64,000 nucleotides of DNA from contig CAYXTR010000001.1 of NCBI GenBank assembly GCA_964468185.1, positions 272,510-336,509 on the forward strand, given 5' to 3'. Positions 27,276-37,500 of the stretch are shown piece by piece. Each line of letters begins with the position of its first letter. Position 1 is the stretch's first letter. The notes beneath the pieces were generated by a model. That model ran no database searches, was not told the origin of the DNA, and saw only the letters and a program-made list of their open reading frames with translations. The position numbers and the translations under genes are program-made. This stretch comes from JANQFV01 sp964468185. GTDB lineage: Bacteria; Planctomycetota; Phycisphaerae; UBA1845; Fen-1342.

Positions 27276-27564
27276 GGTGCTGATGCTGGCTTTGTCGGTG
27301 CTGGTGGGTGTCGCGTTGAGCGTGCCGATGTTTGCCGGCCTATGGTGGACGCTGCGGCGCTTGCCAGGCACGCGCTACCCCACTCTCTTCGCGCTGGCCA
27401 GCTTCTGGCTGCGACTGGGTGTGACGGTCTTGGGGTTCTATCTGATCACAGTTGGAGACTGGCGTCGCGGGTTGGCGGCGTTGCTCGGCTTTCTGCTGGG
27501 CCGCACGCTGCTGTTGCGCCGTTTTGGCCCCCTCCGGCAGACGCCAACGACGGGGGGAGCGTGA
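27268..27564 (+). CDS. atpR: N-type ATPase AtpR membrane protein
   Basis: 98 residues from the ATG at 27268 with three short hydrophobic helices; Arg in the second (FWLRLGVTVLGFYL) is typical of AtpR. In N-ATPases AtpR is thought to interact with the c-ring carboxylates. It overlaps atpQ by 8 bp and ends 3 bp before atpB. The subunit is specific to this ATPase class, so its presence confirms the type. Confidence 0.8.
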   Translation: MSEVLMLALSVLVGVALSVPMFAGLWWTLRRLPGTRYPTLFALASFWLRLGVTVLGFYLITVGDWRRGLAALLGFLLGRTLLLRRFGPLRQTPTTGGA

Positions 27565-27567
27565 CCC

Positions 27568-28278
27568 ATGCACGTAACGCCCGATCAGGTCGTCTACTGG
27601 CAATGGGGTCCCGTGGTGCTCAACGCCACGATCGTGCATACGTGGATCGTAATGGCGCTGCTCGTAGCGGTGAGTGTGCTCGCGACGCGGCGGCTCACAA
27701 CGACCATGGCACCGTCCCACTGGCAAAACGCACTGGAAGCGATCGTCGGCACGATTCGGAGCCAGATCCGCGCGATCAGTCAGGATGACCCGCGCCGCTA
27801 TCTTCCCTTTATCGGAACGCTGTTCTTGCTGGTCGCTACGGCGAACCTGCTCAGCGTCGTGCCGTGGTTCCACCCGCCGACCGGATCGCTGTCGACCACC
27901 GCGGCACTCGCCGCCTGCGTATTCGTTGCCGTGCCCGGTTTTGCAATCGCGCGCCAGGGGCTCGGCGCGTACCTGCGCGAATACATCCAGCCTTCGCCCA
28001 TCATGTTGCCGTTCAACATCATTGGTGAGGTCTCACGCACATTTGCGCTGGCGGTGCGGCTGTTTGGCAACATCATGAGCGGCACACTGATCGTGGGTGT
28101 TCTTGTCAGCCTCACGCCACTGTTCTTCCCCGTGGTGATGCGGGCATTCGGTCTGCTGATCGGCATGATTCAGGCCTACATCTTCGCCGTACTCGCCATG
28201 GTCTACATCGCCTCCGCTGCGCGTCTCGAGCAGGAGCGCGAACACGAGCAAGCATCTGCCCCGCAAGAAGGAGGATGA
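27568..28278 (+). CDS. atpB: N-type ATPase subunit a
   Basis: 236 residues with five to six membrane helices. The ion-channel stator: the essential Arg is R164 in LAVRLFGNIMSG. Other family blocks: LLSVVPWFHPPTG and IQPSPIMLPFNIIGEVSR. Together with the c-ring it forms the ion path. 1 bp before atpE. Confidence 0.94.
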   Translation: MHVTPDQVVYWQWGPVVLNATIVHTWIVMALLVAVSVLATRRLTTTMAPSHWQNALEAIVGTIRSQIRAISQDDPRRYLPFIGTLFLLVATANLLSVVPWFHPPTGSLSTTAALAACVFVAVPGFAIARQGLGAYLREYIQPSPIMLPFNIIGEVSRTFALAVRLFGNIMSGTLIVGVLVSLTPLFFPVVMRAFGLLIGMIQAYIFAVLAMVYIASAARLEQEREHEQASAPQEGG

Positions 28279-28279
28279 T

Positions 28280-28558
28280 ATGACGAGTGTCGATCTCGTA
28301 GCAGTAGTCTCGATCTTCACCGCCGGCATCACCATCGGCATCGGTGCCATCGGCCCGGCGATCGGCGAAGGCCGGGCCTTGGCCTCGGCGCTGCAAGCCC
28401 TGGCCCAGCAGCCGGACGAGTCGAACACGATTTCGCGCACCCTGTTCGTGGGTCTGGCCATGATCGAGTCGACGGCGATCTATTGCTTCGTAATCTCCAT
28501 CATCCTGATCTTCGCGAATCCCTTCTGGGACCATGTGCTCGGACAGTCTGGAGGCTAG
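28280..28558 (+). CDS. atpE: N-type ATPase subunit c with two-carboxylate ion site
   Basis: 92 residues, two helices. The ion-binding Glu63 is followed by Ser64, Thr65 and Tyr68 (MIESTAIY), and a second Glu30 stands in helix 1 (GPAIGEGRA) where Na+-ATPases usually have Gln. The Glu-Ser-Thr-Tyr set equals the sodium ligands of known Na+ c-rings. A second carboxylate is characteristic of N-ATPase rotors; related rings have been shown to work with Na+ or with H+, so ion choice is not proven. Confidence 0.92.
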   Translation: MTSVDLVAVVSIFTAGITIGIGAIGPAIGEGRALASALQALAQQPDESNTISRTLFVGLAMIESTAIYCFVISIILIFANPFWDHVLGQSGG

Positions 28559-28561
28559 GGC

Positions 28562-29380
28562 GTGGGTATCGACTGGTTCACATTCGGTGCACAGATCGTC
28601 AACTTCCTGATCCTGATCGGGTTACTGTGGCACTTCGCATACAAGCCCATCATTCGGGCAATGGACACGCGGGAGAACTCGATCCGGGATCGGCTGGCAG
28701 AGGCGGACCGCAAGCGCGCGGACGCCGACCGCAAGTCCCAGGAACTCGACGAGAAGCACCAGGAGCTCGATGCGAAGCGCGCGGAACTGCTCAACCAGGC
28801 GCGCGAAGAGGCTGCCGAGCGCCGCAAGGAACTGCTCGACGAGGCACGGAAACACGTCGCGCAAAGCAAGGCCCGGTGGCAGGAAGATCTGCGACAGCAA
28901 CAACAGGAACTGGCGACGCAATTGCGTCGCCAGGCCGCGCGGCACTCCGTCACCGCCGCCCGCCAGCTTGTCCGAGACCTGGCCAACCAGGATCTGGAAG
29001 GGCAAGTCGTGACGACATTCACGCAGCGGCTCGATCAACTCGATGGCGAAACCTCCGACAGTCTGCGCCGGGCGGTATCAGAGGCGGATGGCACCGTGCA
29101 GCTGGTGAGTACGTTTGAACTCGGCGACGACCAGCGTCAACAACTCAATCGCCGCATCAATGAGTTGGTCGCGCGTGAAGTGCAGACGCATTTCGAGACG
29201 GACCGTGAGTTGCTCTGCGGCGTCGAGTTGCGGGTCGGAGAGCGGCGTATCGGCTGGAATGCGGCGGATTACATCGCCGAACTCGACGAACGGGTCGAAA
29301 ACACCATCGCCGCTGCGGCCCAACGCGCTACTGCCACTCAACAGAACGGCGCTCAGGACGAGAACAACAACGATGACTGA
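28562..29380 (+). CDS. atpF: N-type ATPase b subunit with delta-like C-terminal part
   Basis: 272 residues, GTG start after GGAGG. One N-terminal membrane helix (about 5-25), a long charged coiled coil (about 40-130), then a region (about 135-255) resembling the delta stator domain. N-ATPase operons have no separate atpH, and the extended b takes over the delta role. It overlaps atpA by 8 bp. Confidence 0.88.
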   Translation: MGIDWFTFGAQIVNFLILIGLLWHFAYKPIIRAMDTRENSIRDRLAEADRKRADADRKSQELDEKHQELDAKRAELLNQAREEAAERRKELLDEARKHVAQSKARWQEDLRQQQQELATQLRRQAARHSVTAARQLVRDLANQDLEGQVVTTFTQRLDQLDGETSDSLRRAVSEADGTVQLVSTFELGDDQRQQLNRRINELVAREVQTHFETDRELLCGVELRVGERRIGWNAADYIAELDERVENTIAAAAQRATATQQNGAQDENNNDD

Positions 29381-30953
29381 CACGCCCCCGACGATGCGAG
29401 AACTCGTTCAGGATGTGGATCAGCTTCTCGATCAGGCAATCGCCGATACCGGCCTCGACCTCCGTATCGAGGAGACCGGCCAGATTCTCAGTGTCAGCGA
29501 GGGTATCGCGCGGGTCAGCGGACTCCCCCGTGTCCAATATCAGGAGCTCGTGCGCTTCCCCGGCAACATCCTCGGCATGGCGCTGAACCTCGAACGCGAT
29601 CAGGTCGGTGTCGTGCTACTGGACGAAGGCGAGACGCTGCACGCCGGCCAAACAGTACGCCGCACACACCGGACCGCCGATATTCCGGTAGGTAAGGCCT
29701 TGCTGGGGCGGGTGATCGACGCCGTCGGTCGTCCGCGTGACGGGCGCGGTCCGGTGGAGACGAATGAGCGGTTGCCCGTGGAGCGCGATGCGCCGCCGAT
29801 CATGGACCGGGCCCCGGTGGAGACACCACTCCAGAGCGGGCTCAAGGTGGTCGACGCGCTGATTCCCATCGGGCGCGGTCAGCGCGAGCTCATCCTGGGC
29901 GATCGCCAGACCGGCAAATCCGCCATCGCCGTCGACACAATCATCAACCAGCGCGACACAGACGTCGTCTGCGTTTATTGCACCGTGGGCCAGCAAAGCT
30001 CGGCGACGGCGCGGGTCATCGCTGATCTGGAGGAAAACGGCGCCCGCGACCACTGCGTATTCATTGTGGCCGGTGACGACGACCCGCCGGGGCAGCGCTT
30101 CATCGCCCCCTATGCCGCCATGAGCATCGGCGAGCACTTGCGTGATAACGGGCAAGATGCACTCGTCGTGCTCGATGATCTGACACGGCACGCCCGCGCC
30201 TACCGTGAGATCTCACTGCTGCTCCGCCGGCCGCCGGGCCGTGAAGCGTACCCAGGGGACATTTTCTACATTCACTCGCGGCTGCTCGAACGGGCCACCC
30301 ATCTTCGGGAGGAGCACGGAGGCGGCTCACTGACTGCCCTGCCGATTATCGAGACGCAGGCGCAGAACATCTCCGCGTATATCCCTACCAACCTCGTGTC
30401 GATCACGGACGGACAGATCTACCTGTCGCCACAGCTCTTCCAGAAGGGCATTTTGCCCGCCGTGGATGTCGGCAAGAGTGTCTCGCGCGTCGGAGGCAAG
30501 ACCCAACTGCCCGCTTACCGCGCCGTGGCCGGCGACCTGCGCCTGGCCTATTCCCAGTTCAATGAGCTCGAGGCGTTCTCCCGTTTCGGCACGCGACTCG
30601 ACGAGGAGACCGAGCAGGCCCTCCAGCGAGGACGCCGCGTGCGAGAGATCCTCAAGCAGCCGGAGAGCGCCCCGCTACCGGTCCGGGAGCAGATCATCGT
30701 CCTGTTGGCAACCACCTCCGGCCTCTTGGACGATGTCCCCTTGGACAAGATCGGACAGGCCGAGGACAAGCTCCGCTCCGCCGTCCGCGACCGGGACGAG
30801 GAGGTCTTTCAGCGTATCACCGCCGGAAAGAAGCTCAGCGATGAAGATCGTGAATACCTGACCGAAAGCGCCCGCGCGCAGCTCGCGGAATTCAAAGAGG
30901 AGTCACAGGATGGCGACGCTGGAGAGTCTGCGACGGAAAGTCGAAGCGACTGA
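29373..30953 (+). CDS. atpA: N-type ATPase alpha subunit
   Basis: 526 residues from the ATG at 29373. Non-catalytic F1 nucleotide site: Walker A GDRQTGKS 176-183, VVLDDLTRHARAYREISLL, and the alpha signature PAVDVGKSVSRVGG (about 365-378). The charged tail (EESQDGDAGESATES) is extra. It overlaps atpG by 44 bp, a longer overlap than elsewhere in the operon. Confidence 0.96.
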   Translation: MTDTPPTMRELVQDVDQLLDQAIADTGLDLRIEETGQILSVSEGIARVSGLPRVQYQELVRFPGNILGMALNLERDQVGVVLLDEGETLHAGQTVRRTHRTADIPVGKALLGRVIDAVGRPRDGRGPVETNERLPVERDAPPIMDRAPVETPLQSGLKVVDALIPIGRGQRELILGDRQTGKSAIAVDTIINQRDTDVVCVYCTVGQQSSATARVIADLEENGARDHCVFIVAGDDDPPGQRFIAPYAAMSIGEHLRDNGQDALVVLDDLTRHARAYREISLLLRRPPGREAYPGDIFYIHSRLLERATHLREEHGGGSLTALPIIETQAQNISAYIPTNLVSITDGQIYLSPQLFQKGILPAVDVGKSVSRVGGKTQLPAYRAVAGDLRLAYSQFNELEAFSRFGTRLDEETEQALQRGRRVREILKQPESAPLPVREQIIVLLATTSGLLDDVPLDKIGQAEDKLRSAVRDRDEEVFQRITAGKKLSDEDREYLTESARAQLAEFKEESQDGDAGESATESRSD

Positions 30954-31788
30954 AGACCTTCAGTCCGTCGTACGTACAATGAAGGCCCTCGCAGCGGTGA
31001 ATATTCGCCAGTACGAACAAGCCGTCACGGCGCTCGCCGACTATCGGCGTACTGTCGAGTTGGCGTTGCGGGTCGTCCTGCGACACGCCCGCGGCCGCCG
31101 TCATACGCAGGCGCGGGGCGCGCAGACCGCCGCGCTGCTCGTCGTCGGCTCAGATCAGGGCATGTGCGGTCAATTCAACGAGGAAATCGCGGACCACGCG
31201 CAGCGCGTTCTGAGTCGGGCGGATGCTGGACCGCAGCACTGGCTCATCCTGGCCGTTGGCGAAAAGGCGTCGGTTGCACTCGAGGCACGCGAGCAAGCGG
31301 TCGCCCTGCGCCGTCATTTGCCTGGGTCGGCCAATATGATCACAGCCACGGTTCGTGGCGTACTCGCCGTCGTAGAGCAGTGGCAGCGTCAACACGGCTC
31401 GTTGCAGCAAGTGGTACTGACTTACAATCGCTATGACCAGCATGGCTTCATGCCGCACGACCAGGTGCTGTTGCCCATCGACCAGCCGTGGCTTGATCGT
31501 CTGCGTGAGCAGCCGTGGCCGACGCGCTCCGTGCCCATGTTCTACGCAGACCCCGCTCGGCTGTTGTCACAACTTGTGCGTCAGTATCTGTTCATTCAGC
31601 TCTACGGCGCGCTGGCGGAGTCCATGGCCGCGGAGAATGCCACGCGACTGCGCGCCATGCAGTCGGCCGAGAAAAACGTGGATGAGCGCCTGGATGAACT
31701 CAATACGCGGTATAACCGGCAGCGGCAGAACAGCATTACGGCGGAGCTGCTGGACGTAATCTCGGGCAGCGAGGCGGTAGCGAGCTAA
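30910..31788 (+). CDS. atpG: N-type ATPase gamma subunit
   Basis: 292 residues. Central rotor shaft: N-terminal helix MATLESLRRKVEATEDLQSV, the Rossmann-like middle (LLVVGSDQGMCGQFNE) and the C-terminal helix with RLRAMQSAEKNVDERLDEL...RQRQNSITAELLDVISG. Last gene of the nine-gene operon. Confidence 0.94.
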   Translation: MATLESLRRKVEATEDLQSVVRTMKALAAVNIRQYEQAVTALADYRRTVELALRVVLRHARGRRHTQARGAQTAALLVVGSDQGMCGQFNEEIADHAQRVLSRADAGPQHWLILAVGEKASVALEAREQAVALRRHLPGSANMITATVRGVLAVVEQWQRQHGSLQQVVLTYNRYDQHGFMPHDQVLLPIDQPWLDRLREQPWPTRSVPMFYADPARLLSQLVRQYLFIQLYGALAESMAAENATRLRAMQSAEKNVDERLDELNTRYNRQRQNSITAELLDVISGSEAVAS

Positions 31789-31818
31789 CCAGGCAGGCCG
31801 GGCGTCGGAGCGCGGGGG

Positions 31819-31856
31819 ATAACACGACGTTCAGGCGCATGTTATCCGCGCGTCAG
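31819..31856 (+). promoter_or_regulatory. tandem 11-bp-repeat operator upstream of DUF1269-copB
   Basis: ATAAC (31819), TTCAG (31830), GTTAT (31841) and GTCAG (31852) with exact six-base spacers, ending 58 bp before the DUF1269 start. The operator overlaps an inverted repeat GGATAACA / TGTTATCC (31817-31847) that could be a weak terminator for the N-ATPase transcript. Candidate -10 boxes are TAATAA (10 bp downstream) and TATGAC (23 bp). Confidence 0.6.
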
Positions 31857-31914
31857 TCACAGGGGCTAATAACCTCCAGTATGACCTCCCTCACGCCTGT
31901 AAGGAGTAACCCAC

Positions 31915-32409
31915 ATGAGTGACTTGATTGCAATTGCATTTGATGATGAGCATCGCGCCGATGAAGTACGCACCGAGTTGCTGCGCTTGCAACGTGAGTA
32001 TCTCGTGGAGTTGGAAGACGCCGTCGTGGCTATTCGCAAGCCCGACGGCAAGATCAAGCTGCGGCAGTTGCATAACCTGACGGCGTCCGGAGCCGTGGGT
32101 GGCGGTTTCTGGGGCACGCTGATCGGGCTCATCTTCCTGCATCCGCTGTTCGGGTTGGCCGTCGGCGCGGGGGCCGGGGCAGTTGCCGGGGCGCTCACCG
32201 ATGTGGGTATTGACGACGACTTCATGCGTCAATTGGCGGAACGCACCTCGCCCGGCTCTTCTGTGCTTTTCGTCCTCGTGCGTGCCGCGACCCCGGACAA
32301 GGTGCTGTCCGAGCTGGAGCACGTCGAGGGGCACGTCCTGCACACGTCACTGTCGCATGAGGACGAGGAGCGGCTGCGGGCTGCAGTGGAAACGTCACCA
32401 GCACGCTGA
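31915..32409 (+). CDS. DUF1269 family protein
   Basis: 164 residues. The start MSDLIAIAFDDEHRADEVRTELLRLQREYL and the central glycine-rich hydrophobic hairpin (SGAVGGGFWGTLIGLIFLHPLFG) identify DUF1269. The fold is a ferredoxin-like protein with a Gly-rich insertion that may touch the membrane. Function unknown; in other genomes it turns up among stress proteins. AAGGAG lies upstream of the ATG. About 59 bp before copB. Confidence 0.85.
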   Translation: MSDLIAIAFDDEHRADEVRTELLRLQREYLVELEDAVVAIRKPDGKIKLRQLHNLTASGAVGGGFWGTLIGLIFLHPLFGLAVGAGAGAVAGALTDVGIDDDFMRQLAERTSPGSSVLFVLVRAATPDKVLSELEHVEGHVLHTSLSHEDEERLRAAVETSPAR

Positions 32410-32468
32410 CGAACTGCGCCCGGGACGCGCTGGGAATCAGGGCCGGGGTGGCGAATGGAACTGCGGCT

Positions 32469-34523
32469 ATGAGCGCGACGAGCAAGCAACAACCCCAACC
32501 CGGTACGCAAACCGACGGCGCCCACGACAACTCCGACCGCCAACACCACGATCACGGCGGTCACCACGCCCAGATGGCGACCGATTTCCAGCGGCGATTC
32601 TGGGTGTCGACGGTGCTGACTGTGCCGGTGCTGCTGCTCTCGCCCATGATTCAGGGATGGTTCGGCGTTGCCGGGGCTTGGGACTTCACCGCCGACAGTT
32701 GGGCACAGTGGGCCCTGGCGAGCGCGATTTTCATCTACGGCGGCTGGCCGTTTCTCGCGGGGCTCCTGGACGAAGTCCGGGCGCGTCAGCCCGGCATGAT
32801 GACGCTGATTGCGCTGGCCATCACCGTGGCATATGTCTACAGCAGCGCGGTTGTCTTCGGCGTGGCGGGGCGGGTGTTCTTCTGGGAGTTGGCCACACTG
32901 ATCGATGTGATGCTGCTCGGGCACTGGGTGGAGATGCGCTCGGTGATGGGAGCTTCGCGCGCGCTGGAAGAGCTCGTTGAGATGATGCCCTCGACTGCCC
33001 ACCGCCTGGATGCGGACGGAAACGTCGCAGATGTCTCGGTCGACGCCGTCCGGCAGGGCGATCGCGTGCTGGTCAAGCCCGGTGAGAAGATCCCCACGGA
33101 TGGTGTCATTGTCGACGGGCGCACCACAGTCAATGAGTCGATGCTCACCGGCGAGAGCAAGCCGGTTGAGAAGAAACAAGATGACGAAGTGGTCGGCGGG
33201 GCCATCAACGGTGATTCGGCGATCACGGTGCGCGTGGAGAAGACCGGAGCAGACACCTACCTCTCGCAAGTCGTGGAGATGGTGCAGGCAGCGCAGCAAT
33301 CGCGCTCGCAGACGCAGAACCTCGCCGACCGGGCAGCGCTGTGGCTCACGATCATAGCGCTCAGCGCTGGCGCCGTTACACTCGCGGTCTGGTGGCTGGT
33401 CGTGGGGCGGGCCTTTGATTTCTCGCTGGAACGCACCGTAACCGTGATGGTCATCACTTGTCCCCATGCGCTGGGCCTCGCGATCCCGCTGGTTGTCGCC
33501 GTCTCAACCGCACTGGCGGCCCGCAACGGGCTACTGGTGCGCGATCGGAATGGACTCGAACGTGCCCGCCGGCTCGACGCCGTTGTGTTGGACAAGACTG
33601 GCACGCTCACCACGGGCCAGTTTGGGGTGACCGATGTCGTCGCGCTCGACGAGCAGTCTGAAGGCGATGTCCTATGCCTGGCGGCCAGCCTGGAAAGCCA
33701 ATCGGAGCACCCGATCGCACAGGGCATCGTCGCAGCGGCCCGCGCGCGTGAGCTCAACCTGAGTTCGGTCGCGGAGTTCAAAGCCATCCCCGGTCAGGGT
33801 GCCCAGGGCCGGGTCGACGGCGATCTGATCAAGGCCGTGAGTCCGGGCTACCTGACGGAGCACGACATCACCCTCGACGAGCAGCAGACCCGCGAACTGG
33901 GGGCCGCTGGCAAGACCGTGGTCTACATTCTGCGTGAGGATGCCCCGATCGGTGCGCTGGCACTGGCGGATATCGTGCGTGAAGAATCACGCGCGGCGCT
34001 GGAGGACCTGCGAGAGAATCACGGCCTCCGGCTCATAATGATCACCGGTGACAGTGAAGACGTCGCGCGGCACGTTGCCAACGAACTGGGGCTTGACGAG
34101 TACTTCGCCGAGGTGCTGCCCGATCGCAAGGCCGAGAAGATCCGCGACATCCAGGACCGCGGGCTGCGGGTCGCCATGGTCGGCGACGGGGTCAACGACG
34201 CCCCGGCGCTGACACAGGCCGACGTTGGTATCGCCATCGGGGCGGGCACCGACGTAGCCATTGAAGCCGGGGACATCGTGCTCGTGCGCTCCGATCCCCG
34301 GGACGTCGCGGCGGCCATTCGCCTGGCCCGCCAGACTCATGCGAAGATGGTCCAGAATCTGTGGTGGGCGACCGGCTACAACGCGGCCACCATCCCATTG
34401 GCAGCCGGTGTGCTGTATCCAGCCGGCATCCTGCTGTCGCCCGCCGTCGGTGCCGTGCTGATGTCCCTTTCGACGGTGATTGTCGCCATCAACGCCCGGC
34501 TGTTGCGCTTTGGCACAGGTTGA
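32469..34523 (+). CDS. copB: CopB-type P1B heavy-metal ATPase
   Basis: 684 residues from the ATG at 32469. The N-terminus is His-rich (HHDHGGHH about 26-33) and lacks a CxxC metal domain. Motifs: TGES 227-230, CPH 331-333 in the ion-channel helix (the CopB/P1B-3 type rather than CPC), phosphorylated D375 in DKTGTLT, His-Pro 414-415 and GDGVNDAP from 572. It exports Cu or Ag from the cytoplasm at ATP expense. Likely in one operon with DUF1269. Converges on the RND pump gene with 15 bp between. Confidence 0.93.
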   Translation: MSATSKQQPQPGTQTDGAHDNSDRQHHDHGGHHAQMATDFQRRFWVSTVLTVPVLLLSPMIQGWFGVAGAWDFTADSWAQWALASAIFIYGGWPFLAGLLDEVRARQPGMMTLIALAITVAYVYSSAVVFGVAGRVFFWELATLIDVMLLGHWVEMRSVMGASRALEELVEMMPSTAHRLDADGNVADVSVDAVRQGDRVLVKPGEKIPTDGVIVDGRTTVNESMLTGESKPVEKKQDDEVVGGAINGDSAITVRVEKTGADTYLSQVVEMVQAAQQSRSQTQNLADRAALWLTIIALSAGAVTLAVWWLVVGRAFDFSLERTVTVMVITCPHALGLAIPLVVAVSTALAARNGLLVRDRNGLERARRLDAVVLDKTGTLTTGQFGVTDVVALDEQSEGDVLCLAASLESQSEHPIAQGIVAAARARELNLSSVAEFKAIPGQGAQGRVDGDLIKAVSPGYLTEHDITLDEQQTRELGAAGKTVVYILREDAPIGALALADIVREESRAALEDLRENHGLRLIMITGDSEDVARHVANELGLDEYFAEVLPDRKAEKIRDIQDRGLRVAMVGDGVNDAPALTQADVGIAIGAGTDVAIEAGDIVLVRSDPRDVAAAIRLARQTHAKMVQNLWWATGYNAATIPLAAGVLYPAGILLSPAVGAVLMSLSTVIVAINARLLRFGTG

Positions 34524-34538
34524 ACAAGGCGGAGTTCG

Positions 34539-37500
34539 TCAGGCGGTTGCTTCCGTCTGCTTGCTTGCGGTCGTGTTCTGACCGCGCCGTCCGGCGCGGA
34601 TCCTCTGCTGCACATGTTCGTTGAAGCTGTATACCACGGGAATAACCAACAATGTCAGGCCGGTGGTTGCGAAGAGGCCGGCCGCCACGGCTACCCCGAG
34701 GGGGGCCCGCGACGCGCCGCCCGCGCCGAAGCCCAACGCAATCGGCGTCAGCCCCAACACGGTCGAGATGGTTGTCATAATGACGGGACGAAAACGGACG
34801 CGCGCCGCTTCTTTCGCCGCGTCGACCGGGGTGTGTCCTGCGCGTCCGAGGTGCCGGGCGTAATCCACCATGAGAATCGCGTTCTTCGTAGCCATCCCGA
34901 CGAGCATGATCAGGCCGATGAACGAGAAGATGTTCAAGGACATGTCGGCGAGCCAGAGCGCCCCGAAGGCCCCGATACCTGCCAAGGGCAACGTGAGTAG
35001 AATGGTGAACGGATGAATGAAGGACTCGAACTGGCCGGCCAGCACCAGGTACACGAACACGATCGAAAACACCAGGGCCACCGTCAGGTAGTAGAATGAC
35101 TCGCGGAAGTCCTCGGTTCGGCCTGCCACGGCGTATGAAAAGTTGGGGGACAGCGTCTGTTCGAGCCGTCGTTCCAGTTTCGACAGCGCTTGGCCGAGCG
35201 TTGTGCCGGGCGGGTTCGACGCCGAGATCGTCGCGGACCGCAGCCGGTTATAGTGATGGATCGCACTGGGGCCGACCGTTTCGTCGTAGTTCACGATGTT
35301 GCCCAGTGATACGAGTCGCCCAGACTGGTTCCGGACGTAGAGATCCGCCAGACCCTCCGGAATCATCGCCCCCTTGCTCGCAATTTCGGGGATTACTTCG
35401 TAGCGCTCGGCATTGCGTTCGATCTCGGAGATGTCCGGCTCTCCCAGCAGGTACCGTAGCGTGTTTGCTACCTGCGCGACTGAAATCCCCATCTGGCTGG
35501 CCAAATCGCGATTGATCTGCACGTCGACCTGCGGCTTGTTCATCTTCAGGTCAGAGGTAACCCCGCGGTACTCCGGCTGAGCGCGCATCCACGTCATGAT
35601 CTCCGTTTGCGCACCCGCCAAGGCATCCAGTTCGGAAGTCTGAATAACAATCTGTAGGGGCGCCCCGCGTGCCAGGCCCAGCCCCGGCTCAATGGGATAG
35701 GCCTGACCGCCGGGCAAATCCGCCAACTGCTGACGCAGCGACTGCACCACCGCTACTTGCGCGCGGGTCCGCTCGGCCCGGGGTATCAGACGCACAAAGG
35801 CGATTCCCTCGTTGACCTTGCCGGGACCGGCTCCACGTGACAGACCCAGCGCTACGAAGAAGTGCTTGATCTCCGCGTTCGTGGCCAGGACCTCCTCGAT
35901 TTCCCGCGCGTACGCATCCGTATGTGCCAGCGTCGAACCCTCCGGCGTCTCGAACCGAATGAAGAACTGCGATCGATCAATCGGCGGCGTGAATTCCCGT
36001 GGCAATGACCCGACGATCAGTATCGTCACGACGAGTGCTGCCACGCCTGCCAGAGTGGTTGCGAAACGGTGTGCGAATGCCCCATCCAGTAACCGACCAT
36101 ACGCTTGCTCACTGCGCCGCAAGGTGCGCTCGGACCATTGATAGAGACGATTCGGCGCGTCGGGCACGCGCAGGAAACGCGAGCACAACATCGGAGTCAG
36201 CGTCAGGGCCGCAAAGGTCGAAGCGAACACGGTCACTGCTACCGTCAGGCTGAATTCGAAGAAGAAACGCCCGATCAGGCCGGCCGTAAACGCCACCGGA
36301 ATGAAGACCGCCGCCAGCGAAAGTGTGTTGGCGATGTTGGGAAACGCGACCCGTCCGGTACCGTGCCGCGCTGCTTCCGCTCGCTCCACGCCCTGCTCCA
36401 TAGTACGGTAGCTGCTCTCTAGCACCACCACGGCGTCATCAATCACGATTCCGATCGCCAGAATCAGCGCCAACAGTGTCAGTACATTCAGGCTGAAACC
36501 GAGGATGAAGATCAGCGCCACCCCGCCCAGCAGCGAAACAGGTATGGCTACGGTGGCGATCAGCGTTCCGCGAAAACTCCGCAGGAACGCCAGCACGACC
36601 AGCATCACCAGACCCGTCGCAATGAAAACCGTCATGATCAGATCGCGTACACTCTGCTCGATGTAAACCGAATTGTCCGTGGCAATCGTATAGGTCAGCC
36701 CCGCCGGAAACCGCTCTTCGAGATTACGCATGCGCCGCTGCACGGCTGCCGCAAGTGCCACGGTGTTGGCATCCGTCTGCTTGACAATGCCCAGCCCAAC
36801 CGCCAGCCGCTGCTTGAAGCGGGCCGTCTGACGTTCGTTCTCGACACCATCAACCGCTTCGCCCACGTCGCGTATCCGCACCACGGCGCCGTCCCGACTG
36901 GTGACGATCAGGTCGTTCAGCGGCTCCGCCGCAGCGAACTGCCCCCGCGTCTTGACGAGAAACTCGCGGGTCGCGCTCTCGATCCGCCCCGACGGGATCT
37001 TGATGTTGTTCCGTCGGATCGTCTCCACCACATCCTGGACCGTCACGTCCCGCGCAGCGAGCTGCTCGGGTTCCAGGCGCACCCGGACCGCGTACAGCCG
37101 TTCACCACCAATCAGAACTTGCCCCACACCCCGTATGTTCTCGAGTCGTTCTTTGAGCGTTTCGTCCGCGTAGCGGGTCAATCGTACGGCATCCCAGCGT
37201 CGGTCACCGGTGAGCGCGATCCACATGATTGGCTGCGAATCGGGGTCGAGCTTGCGGACGATGGGCGCTTCAATCGAGTCCGGCAACTCCCGCGTGGCCC
37301 GATCCACGCGATCGCGCACATCCTGGGCCGCCACATCAATGTCGCGCCACAATTCAAATTCGGCGGTAACTTCCGCCACTTCCTCACGCGCCGTCGACTC
37401 CAGCCGCTTGAGACCTTCGATGGTATTGATGCGCTCTTCGAGCGGCTCGACAACTTCGGTCTCGATGACCTCGGGTTCGGCGCCCGGCAGGACAACGTTC

